64,000 bases of DNA. Origin: Argyresthia goedartella (taxonomy: Eukaryota > Arthropoda > Insecta > Lepidoptera > Argyresthiidae). The first letter of the stretch is position 1. Each line of letters opens with the position of its first letter. Both the position numbers and the translations under genes were made by a program. Under the pieces are notes generated by a model that saw only the letters and a list, made by a program, of their open reading frames with translations, had not been told where the DNA came from and did no database searches. Of the stretch, positions 47,141 through 58,487 are shown one piece after another. The DNA lies in contig OX463808.1 of NCBI GenBank assembly GCA_949825045.1, positions 24,799,674-24,863,673 of the forward strand, in the 5' to 3' direction.

Positions 47141-49597
47141 CTAATCTACGGGCAGCCGAGACAACGTTGCTACCGCTCGTTTTAGAACCGAGCCTCCTAC
47201 TAGAACCTCTGCAGACCGGGGGGTCCCGTCCTTGCCAGGGAACAAGTTAACAATGCGCCCCCTGCGCCAACGTAGTGGCGGTAGGTTAGCATCCTTAACC
47301 AGAACGAGGTCACCAACACTAGGGGGGCTGGTTTTGTCAGTCCACTTAAGGCGCTGTTGTAAGATATGCAGATACTCGAGCGACCAACGCTTCCAGAAAT
47401 TCTGAGTAAACTGCTGCAACATCTGGTACCTTGACAACCGATACAATTTCACTCCTTCGAAGGGGTGCTCGGGCAACGCGTTAAGTGGCTGTCCTATCAA
47501 GAAATGGCCTGGGGTCAGAGCCTCCAGGTCATTTGGATCCGAGCTGAGCGGACACAACGGTCGCGAATTGAGAACGGCCTCGATCTTACAAAACAATGTC
47601 GCGAGCTCCTCAAAAGTCAGCGCGGTCTGACCTACTATACGCCCCAAGTGCGTCTTAGCTGACTTAACTACGGCCTCAAAAATCCCACCCCAGTGGGGGC
47701 AACTCGGTGGGCTGAAGGTCCACTGTATACCCCGACGGGAGAGGGCCGTTCCAATATCCACTTTATTTACATTCAAAAAGTTGACTATCTCTCGTAAGTA
47801 TCGTTCCGCACCGACGTAATTAGTGCCGTTATCAGAGCGGATCAAAGTTGTAAGTCCCCTTCGAGAAACAAACCTATCCAAACAAGCAATGAAAGCCTCT
47901 GTCGAGAGATCAGCAACGAGCTCGAGATGTACCGCCTTGGTGGATAAACAAACAAACACACATAGGTACGCCTTGTATTGCTTAGCGGTACGCAATCGTG
48001 AACTCTTCACCATAAACGGTCCGGCAAAATCCGTACCAACACCTGAAAACGGTCTGACCTCATTCACACGATCAGGGGGCAAGTCCCCCATGAGAGGTTG
48101 CATCGTGGCAGCCTTAAGTCGATAACAAGGCATGCACCGAAACACGATGTTCCGTACGACACGGCGGGCAGATAAGATCCAAAACTCCCGCTGGAGCGTG
48201 GCCAACAACGCGTTACAGCCGGCATGCGCGTTTTTAATATGACGATCAGTCACCAGCAATTCAACTAACTGTCCCCCCTTGGGGAGTAGAAGTGGGTGAC
48301 GAGCCGAATACGACAGATTCGCATTGCGCAATCTTCCTCCTACCCGAAGTAACCCGGTCGAATCAACAAAGGGGTTGAGACGCGCGACGGCTCCCTTCAA
48401 TTTCGAACGTCCACTTCGTATAATCTCCAATTCTGCCCCAAACTTCGAGGACTGTACCAACCGGACCAAATTCAGTAGCGACTCGTTTCGCTCTGCCGGA
48501 GTCAGAATAGGGTTCAACGTTCGCTGATCGCGAGGAGTACGACAATTTCGAGCGAATCTCCTAATCCAAGTGGACACGTTTATCAACTTGTCAAGTGAGC
48601 TATACCGGTCCAGCAGAAACCCGGCGTCAGGGTCCTCAGCCTTCTGGGTAACATGCACGGCCGCTCTGGGGCCATGATCCGAAGATACTACTACATGGCT
48701 GTGGGGCCAGTCCGATTCTCTCCTGGCAAGCCAGGGTGGTCCCCACCACAAATGGTGTCTAACGAGTTCAGGAGCCCGACATCCCCTGGATGCACAATCA
48801 GACGGGTTCAATTCTCCTGGTACATGTCTCCAGGTCAGTGGGACCTCAGACGACACAATCTGGGAGACACGGTTCGCAACAAAAACCTCTAAGTTATGGA
48901 CCGAAGCCTTCAGCCAGCACAAAACAATCTGGCTGTCCGTCCACGCGTACACCGTATCCTCCAAAACCACTGACCCACGCAACACTGTTAGAGTGTGATT
49001 CAAAAGTTTGGTCAAAAGAGCAGCCCCGGACAGTTCCAGTTTTGGAATCGTCATCCTTGTCCGAATAGGCGCTACCTTGCTTTTTGCCAAAACCAAACGC
49101 ACGTCGACCTCCCCGGTGGAGGTGACGGTTCGCAAATAAACCGCTGCCGCAAACCCTCGTTCAGAGGCATCACAAAACCCGTGAAGGGTTGCCCTGTAAT
49201 CCCCAGCAGGGACCAATTTCCTCGGCAGCGATACATTATTTATGTCCGATAGCGAGGTGAACATTCGCGTCCAATCAGTCAACAAATCACCTGAGAGGTG
49301 GGTGTCCCAGGTCAACTGAGCCGCCCATAGCCTTTGCATAAAACATTTGAGAGCAAAGGTGACTGGAGAAATCCATCCATTCGGGTCGAACGTTCTCGCA
49401 ATCGTTGACAGTACTGACCGCTTCGTCCAGGCCTTCGGTGTTTCTAAAACCACCCGATAGGTAAACTCATCATGGACGGGCCGGTACTGAATTCCAAGCA
49501 CTGACAACATGTTAGGGTTGTCAGGATTCTCAAAAACGTGCGGGTCTTGTTGAAACTCATCTGGGAGACCAGCCATCAACTCAGGGGAGTTGGACAT
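47141..49597 (-). pseudogene. BEL/Pao pol, C-terminal part (Peptidase_A17-type region, RNase H, integrase)
   Basis: An 818-codon frame continues pol after a frameshift near 49600. In order it shows TKRSVLSTIARTFDPNGWIS (Pao region after the reverse transcriptase), an RNase H-like segment with AWTDSQIVLCWL and WRHVPGELNPSDCASRG, and an integrase zinc-binding module (RHIKNAHAG ... CMPC). The integrase core has the three acidic residues in GTDFAGPF, IRSDNGTNYVG and WGGIFEAVVK, and a C-terminal segment with LVLVKDANLPPLRWRRGRI. The first ATG (49597) is probably not a real start. By itself the frame is uninterrupted, so the integrase part may still be intact. Confidence 0.93.
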
Positions 49598-51018
49598 CCT
49601 TGGACATTGCGTAGTTCATAGCCGCCTCGTTCCAGCAATTGAATGAGCTCGTCACGTCGGTCCAGAGCTTCCTCTACACTGGCTGCCCCTGTGCAGACGT
49701 CATCGACGTACAAATCTTGCTCCAGGATAGCGGCGGCTCTAGGATAGCTCACACGGTCACGCGACGCCAACTCCCGCAGGGTACGCATCGCCAAATACGG
49801 GCTAGACCGTAACCCATACGTGTTCGTGTTTAACTCATAGACCTTGACTGGCTCGGCCGTGGACTCACGCCAAAGTATCAACTGATACCTTCTGTCAGCC
49901 GGATGAATTACCGTTTGCCTAAACATCATCCGAATGTCTGCGACAAATACAATCTGGTGCCTCCGAAAGCTCGTGAGAATATCCGAAATATCACGACTCA
50001 ACTTGGGTCCCGAATGTAGACACTGATTCAGGGACATCCCGTTCGAGGTAGGTGCTGACCCATCAAAAACAACTCGAATCTTACCGGTAGGGGTTCGCAG
50101 GACGGCATGGTGTGGAAGGAAACAATGATCCTCAGATCTCCAGTCCACACCCGATACCGACATGTGTCCTAACGACTCATACTCCCTCATGAAATCGACG
50201 TATTTTTGTTTAAATACGGCGTCCCTTGACATTATACGCTCCATCGACATCAATCTCGTCTCAGCCATCTTCCTAGATTCTCCTAGTGGCGGTCGATCGG
50301 CCCTGAAAGGCAGTCGAGTTACAAAACGACCAGAACGAAGGCGACCAGTACTATTCTGGTAAAACAACTCGCACTCTTCTTCGTCTGCGTCGACTCGACG
50401 AGCGGTGGGAGGTTCCTCTATCTCCCAGAAACGTTGGATAGCGTCTGACAACGCTGAGCCAATAAGTATGCCATCTGACTCGGCAGGCCTAACCATTGGC
50501 AATGCCGGACCCATGATCACGTGACCAAACTTAGTATCCACAGCAATCAACCCGTCCGGCTGAAGAACTCGCCGATCCGACAACAGAAACCTACCCAGAA
50601 CGTCTGCTCCCAGTAGCAGGTCGACCGGGGCTGGAGTGTCAAAATCGGGATCCGCCAACTTGAGTCCTGACGTCAGGAATCGAACGGCCGGATTCAACTT
50701 CACCAAGGGGTGTTTGCCCATGACATGCGTCATTACTAAAGCTTGCACGGATGTTTTTGTCAAAATGTCATAACGTGGAGAGAACGTGATCACCGATTGA
50801 CCAACTACATTCGTAACCGTAACATTCCCCACGACCCGTATTGATTTATTATACCTATTTACCTTGAGGCCCAACCATTTTGCTAAATCGTTCGATACAA
50901 TGCAGCCCTGAGCTCCAGAATCTAATAGGGCGCGAACGTATGTTGGGTTGCCCGCCAAATCCCAAACAAGCACAGAGGCGATCGGTAACACCACCGTCTC
51001 CGGTTGGGGGGCAACCAA
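49576..51018 (-). pseudogene. BEL/Pao pol, N-terminal part (protease and reverse transcriptase)
   Basis: A 480-codon frame. The aspartic protease motif is ALLDSGAQGCIVS near the start. The reverse transcriptase includes PTGKIRVVFDGSAPT, VFVADIRMMFRQ (first catalytic Asp) and DLYVDDVCTG (the YVDD pair). It lies in the same frame as gag, from which it is separated only by the UAG at 51039-51037; the 51018 ATG is just the first Met after that stop. The frame ends shortly after YELRN, where the family normally runs on into the next domain. Compared with the following frame a short net insertion has shifted the phase. Confidence 0.93.
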
Positions 51019-51036
51019 TGGTTGGGCCGCAAATTC

Positions 51037-52950
51037 CTAGCGAGGACCCCCGGGGCCCCACTGTGCCTGTAACCGATCAGGTAGGCAGCTATACGCCAGA
51101 GGGTCCCATTGTACAAATGGCCCACGCGCCGGTTCCATTGCCACCCTACGACGCCCCCCGAATGGTGGTGGGCGTGAATTCAACCGTGGCCGCTCCATGA
51201 GCGGGGGGGACATCACATGCGACCGACGAGGACGAGGCGACGAGCGGGGCGACAACTGAGGCGGCGTCCGAACCGCATCCGCATAGCTCGAAGGTGTCCC
51301 ATGCCACCCGCCCGTTACGGCCTGCTCAACATACCCAATGTCCCGCTGAGTCGGATGCTGAGTCGCAACCGAAAACTCAGGGCCCCCCATGTGATGACCC
51401 TGAGTGCGGCCCTGCACCCCTGGGTGGCTGCGCGCTTGTGGCCCCATTGCCCGCTGAGTCGGATGCTGAGTCGCAACCGAAAACTCAGGGCCCCCCATGT
51501 GATGACCCTGAGTGCGGCCCTGCACCCTAGTACCGCCCTGTGCACGTGGGGACATTGGCCCCTGAGTTGCGCTCCGAGTCGCAAACGAATTCTCAGGGCC
51601 CCATACCGTGTCACCCTGGGTACGGCCCTGTGGACGTGGGGACGTTGGCCCCTGAGTTGCGCTCCGAGTCGCAAACGAATTCTCAGGGCCCCATGCCGTG
51701 TCACCCTGGGTACGGCCCTGTGGTGGCTGTTGGCCGGACCGGTTCATGCACAACAGATTGTTGTGGGCCCCACCACAATATCCGCACATTTTTGTGCGCG
51801 TGCAGTACCTAGCCATGTGTGGCCCGAGGCACAGGAAACACCAGCTCCGCTGCTTGGCCATCCGGCGCCGTCCCTCAACCCTAAGTTCCCCGAACTTATT
51901 GCAATTGGCCACAGCATGGCCAATCTGCCTACAACATGGGCAGGTCTCACTATGTGGGGTCAATGCACTCACAGTCCCATATGACTGCCGGTTGGTGCGG
52001 TCCTTCCTCGTCGGAGAGCCCCTACTCACAGCGCTCCCGGCAGCTCTCTGTGGCTCCGAAGGATGGGTGACCGTCAACCCCAAATTCTCTGCCCGTCGAG
52101 CCTCCTCTTCCAAGAATCCGACCAAGTCGGAGAAGGCGGGCAGGTCCTCGGCCGACCTCCCGTGAGACTGTTCGAAACGAGTCTGCACGTCAGCGGGTAG
52201 GCGGGAAAGTACAATGTACAACAGTAGGTACGACCATTCACCAACCGGAAGTCCAAGATTCTCTAGAGCCTTGGTGACGGACAACAATGGGTTCAAAACC
52301 TCCGTCTGTATGGCCCCGACCTTGTTCACAACCGGGATACTAAACAAACGGTTCAGTTGGGCATCGGCCAACCTCCGTTTGTTATGGTAACGTCTGACCA
52401 ACAATTGTCTGGCCGTTTCATAGTTACCCTCCGTAACTGTCAAATGAGCGACCAGCTCCCTAGGCTCACCCCTCAATGCTGCCACCAGCTGAGCCATCTT
52501 GACAGACCTCGTAATGTCCGATCGCATGTGCACCAAACTGTCGAACAGATTGATGAAGCTCATCCATTCACCGGACACTCCGTCAAAAGTAGGCATAGTT
52601 ATGGCCGGTAACCTGGACCCTGAACCCTGAAGCGGCAGAGGTGCTTCAATGTCACCACCATGGCTGGACTCGCGCTGTCTACGTATGTCCGCAGCCTTCT
52701 GCGTGATAGCAGCTGCCATCTCCATACATTGGTCGACATCCCCTAGCAACCGTGACAGCCTGTCAGGTGCGCAACCATCAACTGATTCCGCCTGCGCGGA
52801 CAATTCGAGCACCCTATTGTAACGTTCCTTAACGTCCATAGACCGCTCCAATACCACATCATGCCTATCTAACCGGTCTATCAGACCGTGTGCGGAGGAA
52901 AACCATCTGAGTTCCTTAGAAACACCCTTCTGTATTTCAGATAACGACAT
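51037..52950 (-). CDS. BEL/Pao gag
   Basis: A 637-residue capsid/nucleocapsid protein that packages the element RNA in cytoplasmic particles. The N-terminal half contains the DUF1759-type segment (TMPTFDGVSGEWMSFINLFD through VAALRGEPRELVAHLTVTEG). Three cysteine-histidine knuckles follow: CPCCRQIGHAVANC, CFLCLGPHMARYC and CGYCGGAHNNLLC. The C-terminal part has two 30-residue repeats starting QGRTQGDTxWGPENSFATRS and two 36-residue repeats starting QGRTQGHHMGGPEFSVATQH. The frame ends at UAG (51039-51037) and the same frame is open beyond it into pol. BEL/Pao elements often make one Gag-Pol frame, so the stop is either a point mutation or a readthrough signal. Confidence 0.94.
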   Translation of the reverse strand: MSLSEIQKGVSKELRWFSSAHGLIDRLDRHDVVLERSMDVKERYNRVLELSAQAESVDGCAPDRLSRLLGDVDQCMEMAAAITQKAADIRRQRESSHGGDIEAPLPLQGSGSRLPAITMPTFDGVSGEWMSFINLFDSLVHMRSDITRSVKMAQLVAALRGEPRELVAHLTVTEGNYETARQLLVRRYHNKRRLADAQLNRLFSIPVVNKVGAIQTEVLNPLLSVTKALENLGLPVGEWSYLLLYIVLSRLPADVQTRFEQSHGRSAEDLPAFSDLVGFLEEEARRAENLGLTVTHPSEPQRAAGSAVSRGSPTRKDRTNRQSYGTVSALTPHSETCPCCRQIGHAVANCNKFGELRVEGRRRMAKQRSWCFLCLGPHMARYCTRTKMCGYCGGAHNNLLCMNRSGQQPPQGRTQGDTAWGPENSFATRSATQGPTSPRPQGRTQGDTVWGPENSFATRSATQGPMSPRAQGGTRVQGRTQGHHMGGPEFSVATQHPTQRAMGPQARSHPGVQGRTQGHHMGGPEFSVATQHPTQRDIGYVEQAVTGGWHGTPSSYADAVRTPPQLSPRSSPRPRRSHVMSPPLMERPRLNSRPPPFGGRRRVAMEPARGPFVQWDPLAYSCLPDRLQAQWGPGGPR

Positions 52951-53566
52951 GATCGGAACGATACTTACTCACAATTTGCAGTAACTCAATTTTATTGGAC
53001 CCTCCAGTCTACAACCCAAACGAGGGAACCCTAAACCACAACTTAAACAATGCTGTTTTCCTTAAACAATAGGAACCGAGTTTTATATCTATATAAATTC
53101 TGTAAATACAATTTAGTTTCCCTTTATCATTATAACACACACAGATAGTCAATATTAGTTCAAGTTATAAATTGCTATAAACTGAAAACAATGTAATAGC
53201 CTGCTATCAATAGATGTAACTACCTATGTTAACCAAACATTCATTAGCATTACTAGACCACTAATAGATTGACTAACTGGTACTTCAATGCAAATTTCAA
53301 TTCACCTACAATGTACCTAAGTTGAGTACCTACTATTCTGAGTCACATCTCAGTACAACTGGTCATTTAGGGAAAACTGTAATATCTGTCTGTCTACTAC
53401 CAGCAATAGACTTATAGCTTACAATACTACCAATCTATGTGGATACAGGAACAACACCAAGTTAGCTAATAACCGCCTATACCTACAGATTGACAGTCCC
53501 AAATCGTGGGTTCCTGGAGCCCTTGACGGCTGCAAATCTCAGGAAACCACGCTCTTGCTACCAAAA
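52951..53566 (-). other. BEL/Pao 5' leader with primer-binding site
   Basis: This is an untranslated leader of 616 bp between the 5' LTR and gag. Three bases inside the LTR boundary is TGGTAGCAAGAGCGTGG (minus strand, 53563-53547), which has the TGG start expected for pairing with a tRNA 3' CCA end. I could not identify the tRNA. Confidence 0.7.
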
Positions 53567-54113
53567 TGTTCAGGCTTCTCGGCACCCAATGACCTCACAG
53601 GGGCCCATCAGCTACGAGGTAGCGTAGCGATCAGATGCCAAGAAGTGTGAACGTCGGCGATTCACCGAGCTAGTGTAATTATGGAGTCGATCTAACCTGG
53701 TCTGTGCTTCGGTCCCGTCAACTTCCTGTCTCTCTGCAAGGCCCGGGTGCACCCTAGGCTCTTCTTGGTAGACAGGTTCTTCAGCCAACCAGGTATGACT
53801 GGCAGGCCAGCTTCGACGAGCACAGTGTTCCAACACAGGTTATGTTACGTGGGAAAAACCAATCGGCCACGTAAATGCGAACTTTATCTGGTTCGGGGAA
53901 CCACAACACACTCAGCTATATAGACAATCCTGAGGGGAACCCGAATACATTCCAGATGGCTTGCGATTTAAATTCAATACCCAAATCAATACGCGTTACA
54001 TTGCGAGGGCTTTTCGTCTGTCAGTTGTCAAAAAACTGCTAGGTTGGCAGCAACGTCAAATTCAAAATGGCCGTTCCGAAACCATCGATCGAATATCGAT
54101 TTGGAATCGAACA
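53567..54113 (-). repeat. BEL/Pao 5' LTR (element sense)
   Basis: It is 547 bp with ends TGTTC/GAACA and would carry the element promoter. It is the near-identical partner of 46562-47108. Confidence 0.96.
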
Positions 54114-54118
54114 TAGCC

Positions 54119-55029
54119 TATAGTGCAAAGATTCAGCTAACAAATGTTACACGGTAGTAATAAATTAGTACCAATGTCCGCGAGGATATCTCAAATTCCA
54201 CAACTCTCGAAATGGCTAGAATCTACAAAAAGGGCCAAACTATATTTTGCTAGGCGTGTATTTATCATGTGGTACTACAATACAATGTAGATAAATAATC
54301 TTCCTTACAAGACTTATGGACAGTTTTAACATTTTACGCCGAAAAATCGTAAATGTGCCTTTATTTACCTCGTCGATCATTGGCCTACATTGCAGCTTCC
54401 ACCGGGATTTCTAAACAAAAGAGAGATTGCACGTGTCGAGGTAAAGCTAAGCAACCGTGGATAAATATTCACCCTTCCTTGCGACAAATCACATAACACG
54501 TACAAGAAAAATCGAGCAAACGAACATTTGTAAATTACTAATGATAAAATTTGCATGTAAATGAAAACTCGCGCCTGTTGGATTTATTTCTGAAAAATGT
54601 GGCTTTGCATTTTCTGCAAAATGTGTACCGAAATAGCAAAATGTGGGGATGGCACTGAGCACAATACTAGACTCATGTTGGTTGGAGCGTGTCAGTAAAC
54701 ATTAGCACACAGAGAGGAACAGATTATAATCGAAGCATGTAACCTGCGGGCATTGTTATAATCTGTGTTCCGCGCCTCAACGAGACTGATATCATCTCTC
54801 ACCTACTGAGAGGCGGTCTGCTTAGCCACTTATCTGCACACATCATCTTGTCTACAAGGCACGTTATATTTAGGAGATTTACTTGCTTAGTCTTTGTACA
54901 AGGCATTCCCTAGACACAATTACACAACTATAATTTGAAATTCCGAAGCGCTGCACGGTGGTCCCGCAGTAGGTCATAAATGTCAATCATCCATGTCAAA
55001 ATACCATTGTTTGACCTGGTATTGTGATT
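54119..55029. other. No recognisable gene
   Basis: A partial inverted repeat at about 54717-54768 (GGAACAGATTATAA and TTATAATCTGTGTTCC) is the only structure noted. Confidence 0.4.
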
Positions 55030-55041
55030 GTCAGTTAACAA

Positions 55042-55088
<47 letters not shown>

Positions 55089-55095
55089 AACTGAC
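55030..55095. repeat. AT-rich palindrome 1
   Basis: GTCAGTTAACAAATATA and its inverse TATATTTGTTAACTGAC flank a run of TA repeats. Confidence 0.9.
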
Positions 55096-55097
55096 TG

Positions 55098-55105
55098 AAA
55101 ATTTC

Positions 55106-55141
<36 letters not shown>

Positions 55142-55149
55142 GAAATTTT
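55098..55149. repeat. AT-rich palindrome 2
   Basis: AAAATTTCGAATATA and its inverse flank a second TA run, starting two bases after palindrome 1. Confidence 0.9.
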
Positions 55150-56604
55150 GATACTAAGATACTTAACTTAATTACAATTCATTCACTATCCACACACGCT
55201 TCGTGAAAATACATTTTCACACCTTTCATTCGGAAAAAGTTTTGCTCCACGACGAGAGGGAGCAAAATGCTACTTTTCTATTCAAGCTACTTTTTTAATT
55301 TATTCATTGGCATGTAGCATTTACGCAATGTGTCAATTGAACACAGATCTTAATAAAATAATCGATTGTAATTTCATCGAAGTCGATTAAAAACCAACAT
55401 GTTTCAAGTTTTAACTTTAACAACGTTATATGAAAATTTATGAATTTTTAGTCATATTTAAAAAAAATGTCACAATAAATTATATGTTTTACTGAAATGA
55501 AAACTATCGATGAATGTAATTGTGATATAATGAATATTGATATCCGAAACCATTGTAATATTCGATTCGATTATTTTTACACATTGGTAAAAGTACACAG
55601 GAATATTTTATCTGTGACCTTTCCCTAATCCTTCACAATCCGCCATCATAAAAAAAAAGTTTTGTTTACGTTGTTCGATTTCTGTAAAAGTGATGAAAGT
55701 ATAATTCAAAGTATATTTTTTTTAGAGCATTTAATTTAAATTTTCCTCATTGTCGGTGTGAAAAGTTATATGTGTCACTCAGGAGCAAAATTATTTTCGT
55801 TATGGGCGTTAACGCTTGAATCCTTCGTTACGCTCAGGATTCTAACTTAGAATCCCTAATCCTTCCCTTCACTCTGGATTCAATGTACCGCCCTCGCCGT
55901 AAATACATCATTTTGCTCCCTTGTGACACAAATAACTATTAAATATCGATTAGAAATTAAAAATGTCAAACTTAAAATTAACCGAACAAACCTCCCCGTG
56001 ACATTGAATTGAACATATTTCATTTGAACTTACTTGGAAAAGTCTTGACAGATTTTGGAAAATTGTTTCTAGGATAAAAACATTTTCTTTGACTTTGACT
56101 TTGACTTTGATCACATAACACTTATCTGCTAACAAACCTCACGATTTGGAAAAATTATGTACCGTAAAAATGTAGTTTTTTTTTGGAAATAAATGTGTTT
56201 AACTAACTAAAATGTGTGTTTTAACTTAACAAAGCATACGAACCAGCACGGGTGTATTCAAGAAGACGAGAACCAACCTAGGCCTTCCCGTGGGCGCCCC
56301 AGGAAATGTTTTGATACTCTGTAGCGATCTAAACGTAGACGGTTGGCAAGTCCTCAAGTACTTACATCAATCTGCTGTGAGTACACTACTGAATATTTCT
56401 GATAAGTCTAATACTAGCTTAGAGCCGATTAGTGCGGACAAGGTGTTGTCACATATATTTGAGCTAAACTGACCAAACAATTATTATTAATGAGGACCTT
56501 TGTTAAATCTTTAAATGGTTGTGACATTTTTCCGTCTTATAAAGCCTTTAGAAGAGAATATACACTGACAATGTCAAGACTGACTAACACAGATTTACTT
56601 GACG
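55150..56604. other. No supported gene
   Basis: AT-rich DNA with TTTGACTTTGACTTTGACTT at 56092-56111. The stretch 56220-56480 has a modest open frame (56290-56472) without a recognisable domain. Confidence 0.4.
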
Positions 56605-56800
56605 ACCTCTGGGGCGCAGCGGTTGTACCTCTTCCTACCATGCGAGAGCTCCCGGATTCGTTTCCCGGGTGAAGAAAAAATAGCTTGGATGTTTATATGT
56701 GTGTGACGTCGCTGTTTCTGGTTCCCACGACACAAGGTATCCTAGTGTGCGGCCAGAAGCAATGTATGCGCCTGTATGTAAACGTTTAATGTTGATGTTT
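56605..56800 (+). mobile_element. tRNA-derived SINE, family 2, copy 2
   Basis: The head GACCTCTGGGGCGCAGCGGT with a degraded B box (CCGGATTCGTTTCCC) is followed by AAGAAAAAATAGCTTGGATG and the body CGCTGTTTCTGGTTCCCACG. It is collinear with 58288-58487. Confidence 0.8.
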
Positions 56801-57669
56801 GTTTTACTACATCGACTATTACTTAGCTCCGATCCACTTGTCACAAGTCTGCGCAAGCGTCCCGCAACAAACAAAGCGTTTTAAGTATTAGCGTATAAAG
56901 ATTTAGATTTACTGCGAGTTTAATGCGGATAGCATTACATCACAATAGAATATGTTAAAACCTGCCATGACAACATGCCTTTTTTTTTCAAAGTAAATGT
57001 TCAATATTAGAATTTTCTAACTGTATAAATATATTTTTTCATGTTTTATGTCATTCATTTGCAAACTATATTATTTTGAAAATATTAAAAAAAATATCTC
57101 ACTGTTTCTTATTAAATTAAGTAAAATACCTAAAATTTATTATATAATTTTAATGTACTGTGCTTGCAATATCGCAAATAAATCTTTTAGATTAATCTAA
57201 CAAAAGTTATAAATTGATTCCCTTAATAAAAATAAACCCGATATGCTAAGTTTAGTTTTTATGACCGCCCTTGCATGACCTCTGTGCGCTGGATGCACAT
57301 TGACATCTAAAAGCTGATAACATTTAGAGGGCATAATAAAAAAAAATGTCAAACCCTTTTAAACGTTAAGAATGAAATACGGAGAGAGATGAAAAAAGCA
57401 GTAGCAAAGATGAACACAATTATATCGTCGTTGTTTAGAATAGCTGCGAAGGAATGTCACTAATGCAATTTAAAGTTCCAATAGAGACGCTAAACGTTGA
57501 GAGATATATTTTATAAACTTTCTACTCACAGATTCCGTAACGCAGTCTCAGTTTTGGAAAAGCCAATGGAAGCGAATCGCTTACTTCCTTAACTATTTTG
57601 TATGCATTTAACGAGATGAGGGCCTTTGGAAAAAGATTTATGGCGACAATCTGTTTTTTTTTAGCTTCT
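56801..57669. other. No recognisable gene
   Basis: Nothing supported; very AT-rich. Confidence 0.4.
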
Positions 57670-57713
57670 AGGGCCCCATGTGCGGTTCCAGCAGGAATGG
57701 CACATGGGGCCCT
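57670..57713. repeat. Perfect hairpin, 14-bp arms
   Basis: AGGGCCCCATGTGC at 57670-57683 pairs perfectly with 57700-57713 around 16 bases. It is GC-rich in an AT-rich setting. Confidence 0.85.
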
Positions 57714-58287
57714 GATCATTCATTCACACGGTAATTTCTTAACATATAAAGAAATTATATGTGTTTCTTTGTATGATGCATTGCTCTGTTCACATCAGAT
57801 TTTATTAGTCGTACAACAAGGCTTGAACAACTTCACGTCACTGACTTCATGGACCATTACTGATGAGATGACTGGTACTAATTTTGTGTCGTGCAAGTGC
57901 ATCTTTTTGTCCAGAATTTCTGTCTGTCAATAACCCTTGGATTGAGGTCAAACGCATGAATAAGAGACAGCAATTCGCGTGTGTCATTGTTGCTCTGTAT
58001 GGGGTATCGCACGCACCAGCCGCCATGGCCAGTCAGTGGTCACGGGATCGCACGATCGTCAATTCAGCCGTAACTTCCTTCCGGCGGCACCGAGTGGCAG
58101 GTGACCGGTGCGCCACGCCCGTGCGTGCGGTGATCATGTTTATTGCGTAATTCGTGATCATTATGGAACGCAATAAGGGCTAAATAGTAGCTGGTACGTA
58201 TAAAGGTAAGATAATGCTGTTGAAGAATAAGTTGAGGGTTGATTTAATATTCTGCACCAGTTGTGGATGGGGGTTTTATTACATAAA
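57714..58287. other. No recognisable gene
   Basis: The open frame at 57884-58150 shows no domain. I see nothing else. Confidence 0.4.
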
Positions 58288-58487
58288 CATTTACCTAAAG
58301 CAAGCACATAAGTACATTGCTTCTAGCCCCACACAGGATACACAGGGTCGTGGGAACCAGAAACAGCGACGTCACACACATATAAACATCCAAGACCTGG
58401 GGTTTTTTTTCTTAACCCCCAGCCGGGGATCGAACCGGGACCTCTCGCATGGTAGGCACAGCCTCAACCGCTGCGCCACAGACGTCG
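58288..58487 (-). mobile_element. tRNA-derived SINE, family 2, copy 3
   Basis: This is the most complete copy, inverted. In element sense it has the A box TGGCGCAGCGG and B box GGTTCGATCCC, a CTGGGGGTTAAGAAAAA spacer and the shared body. It may score as a tRNA gene in a scan, but the attached body marks it as a SINE. Confidence 0.85.

Larger units (their letters stand above)
46562..54113 (-). mobile_element. BEL/Pao LTR retrotransposon, 7552 bp
   Basis: The element has two 547-bp LTRs (46562-47108 and 53567-54113) with TGTTC/GAACA ends. It is flanked by the 5-bp target duplication TAGCC (46557-46561 and 54114-54118). Coding is on the minus strand in the order gag, protease, reverse transcriptase, RNase H, integrase. 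This order with DUF1759-type gag and Peptidase_A17-type sequence defines BEL/Pao. The LTRs differ at two sites I could find, so the insertion is young. An in-frame UAG between gag and pol and a frameshift inside the reverse transcriptase interrupt the coding region. Confidence 0.96.

Noticed and set aside
51217..52165. 255- and 155-codon plus-strand frames with repeats
   Set aside because: They are antisense to gag; the repetition mirrors the Gag C-terminal repeats, while gag has zinc knuckles and the capsid domain.
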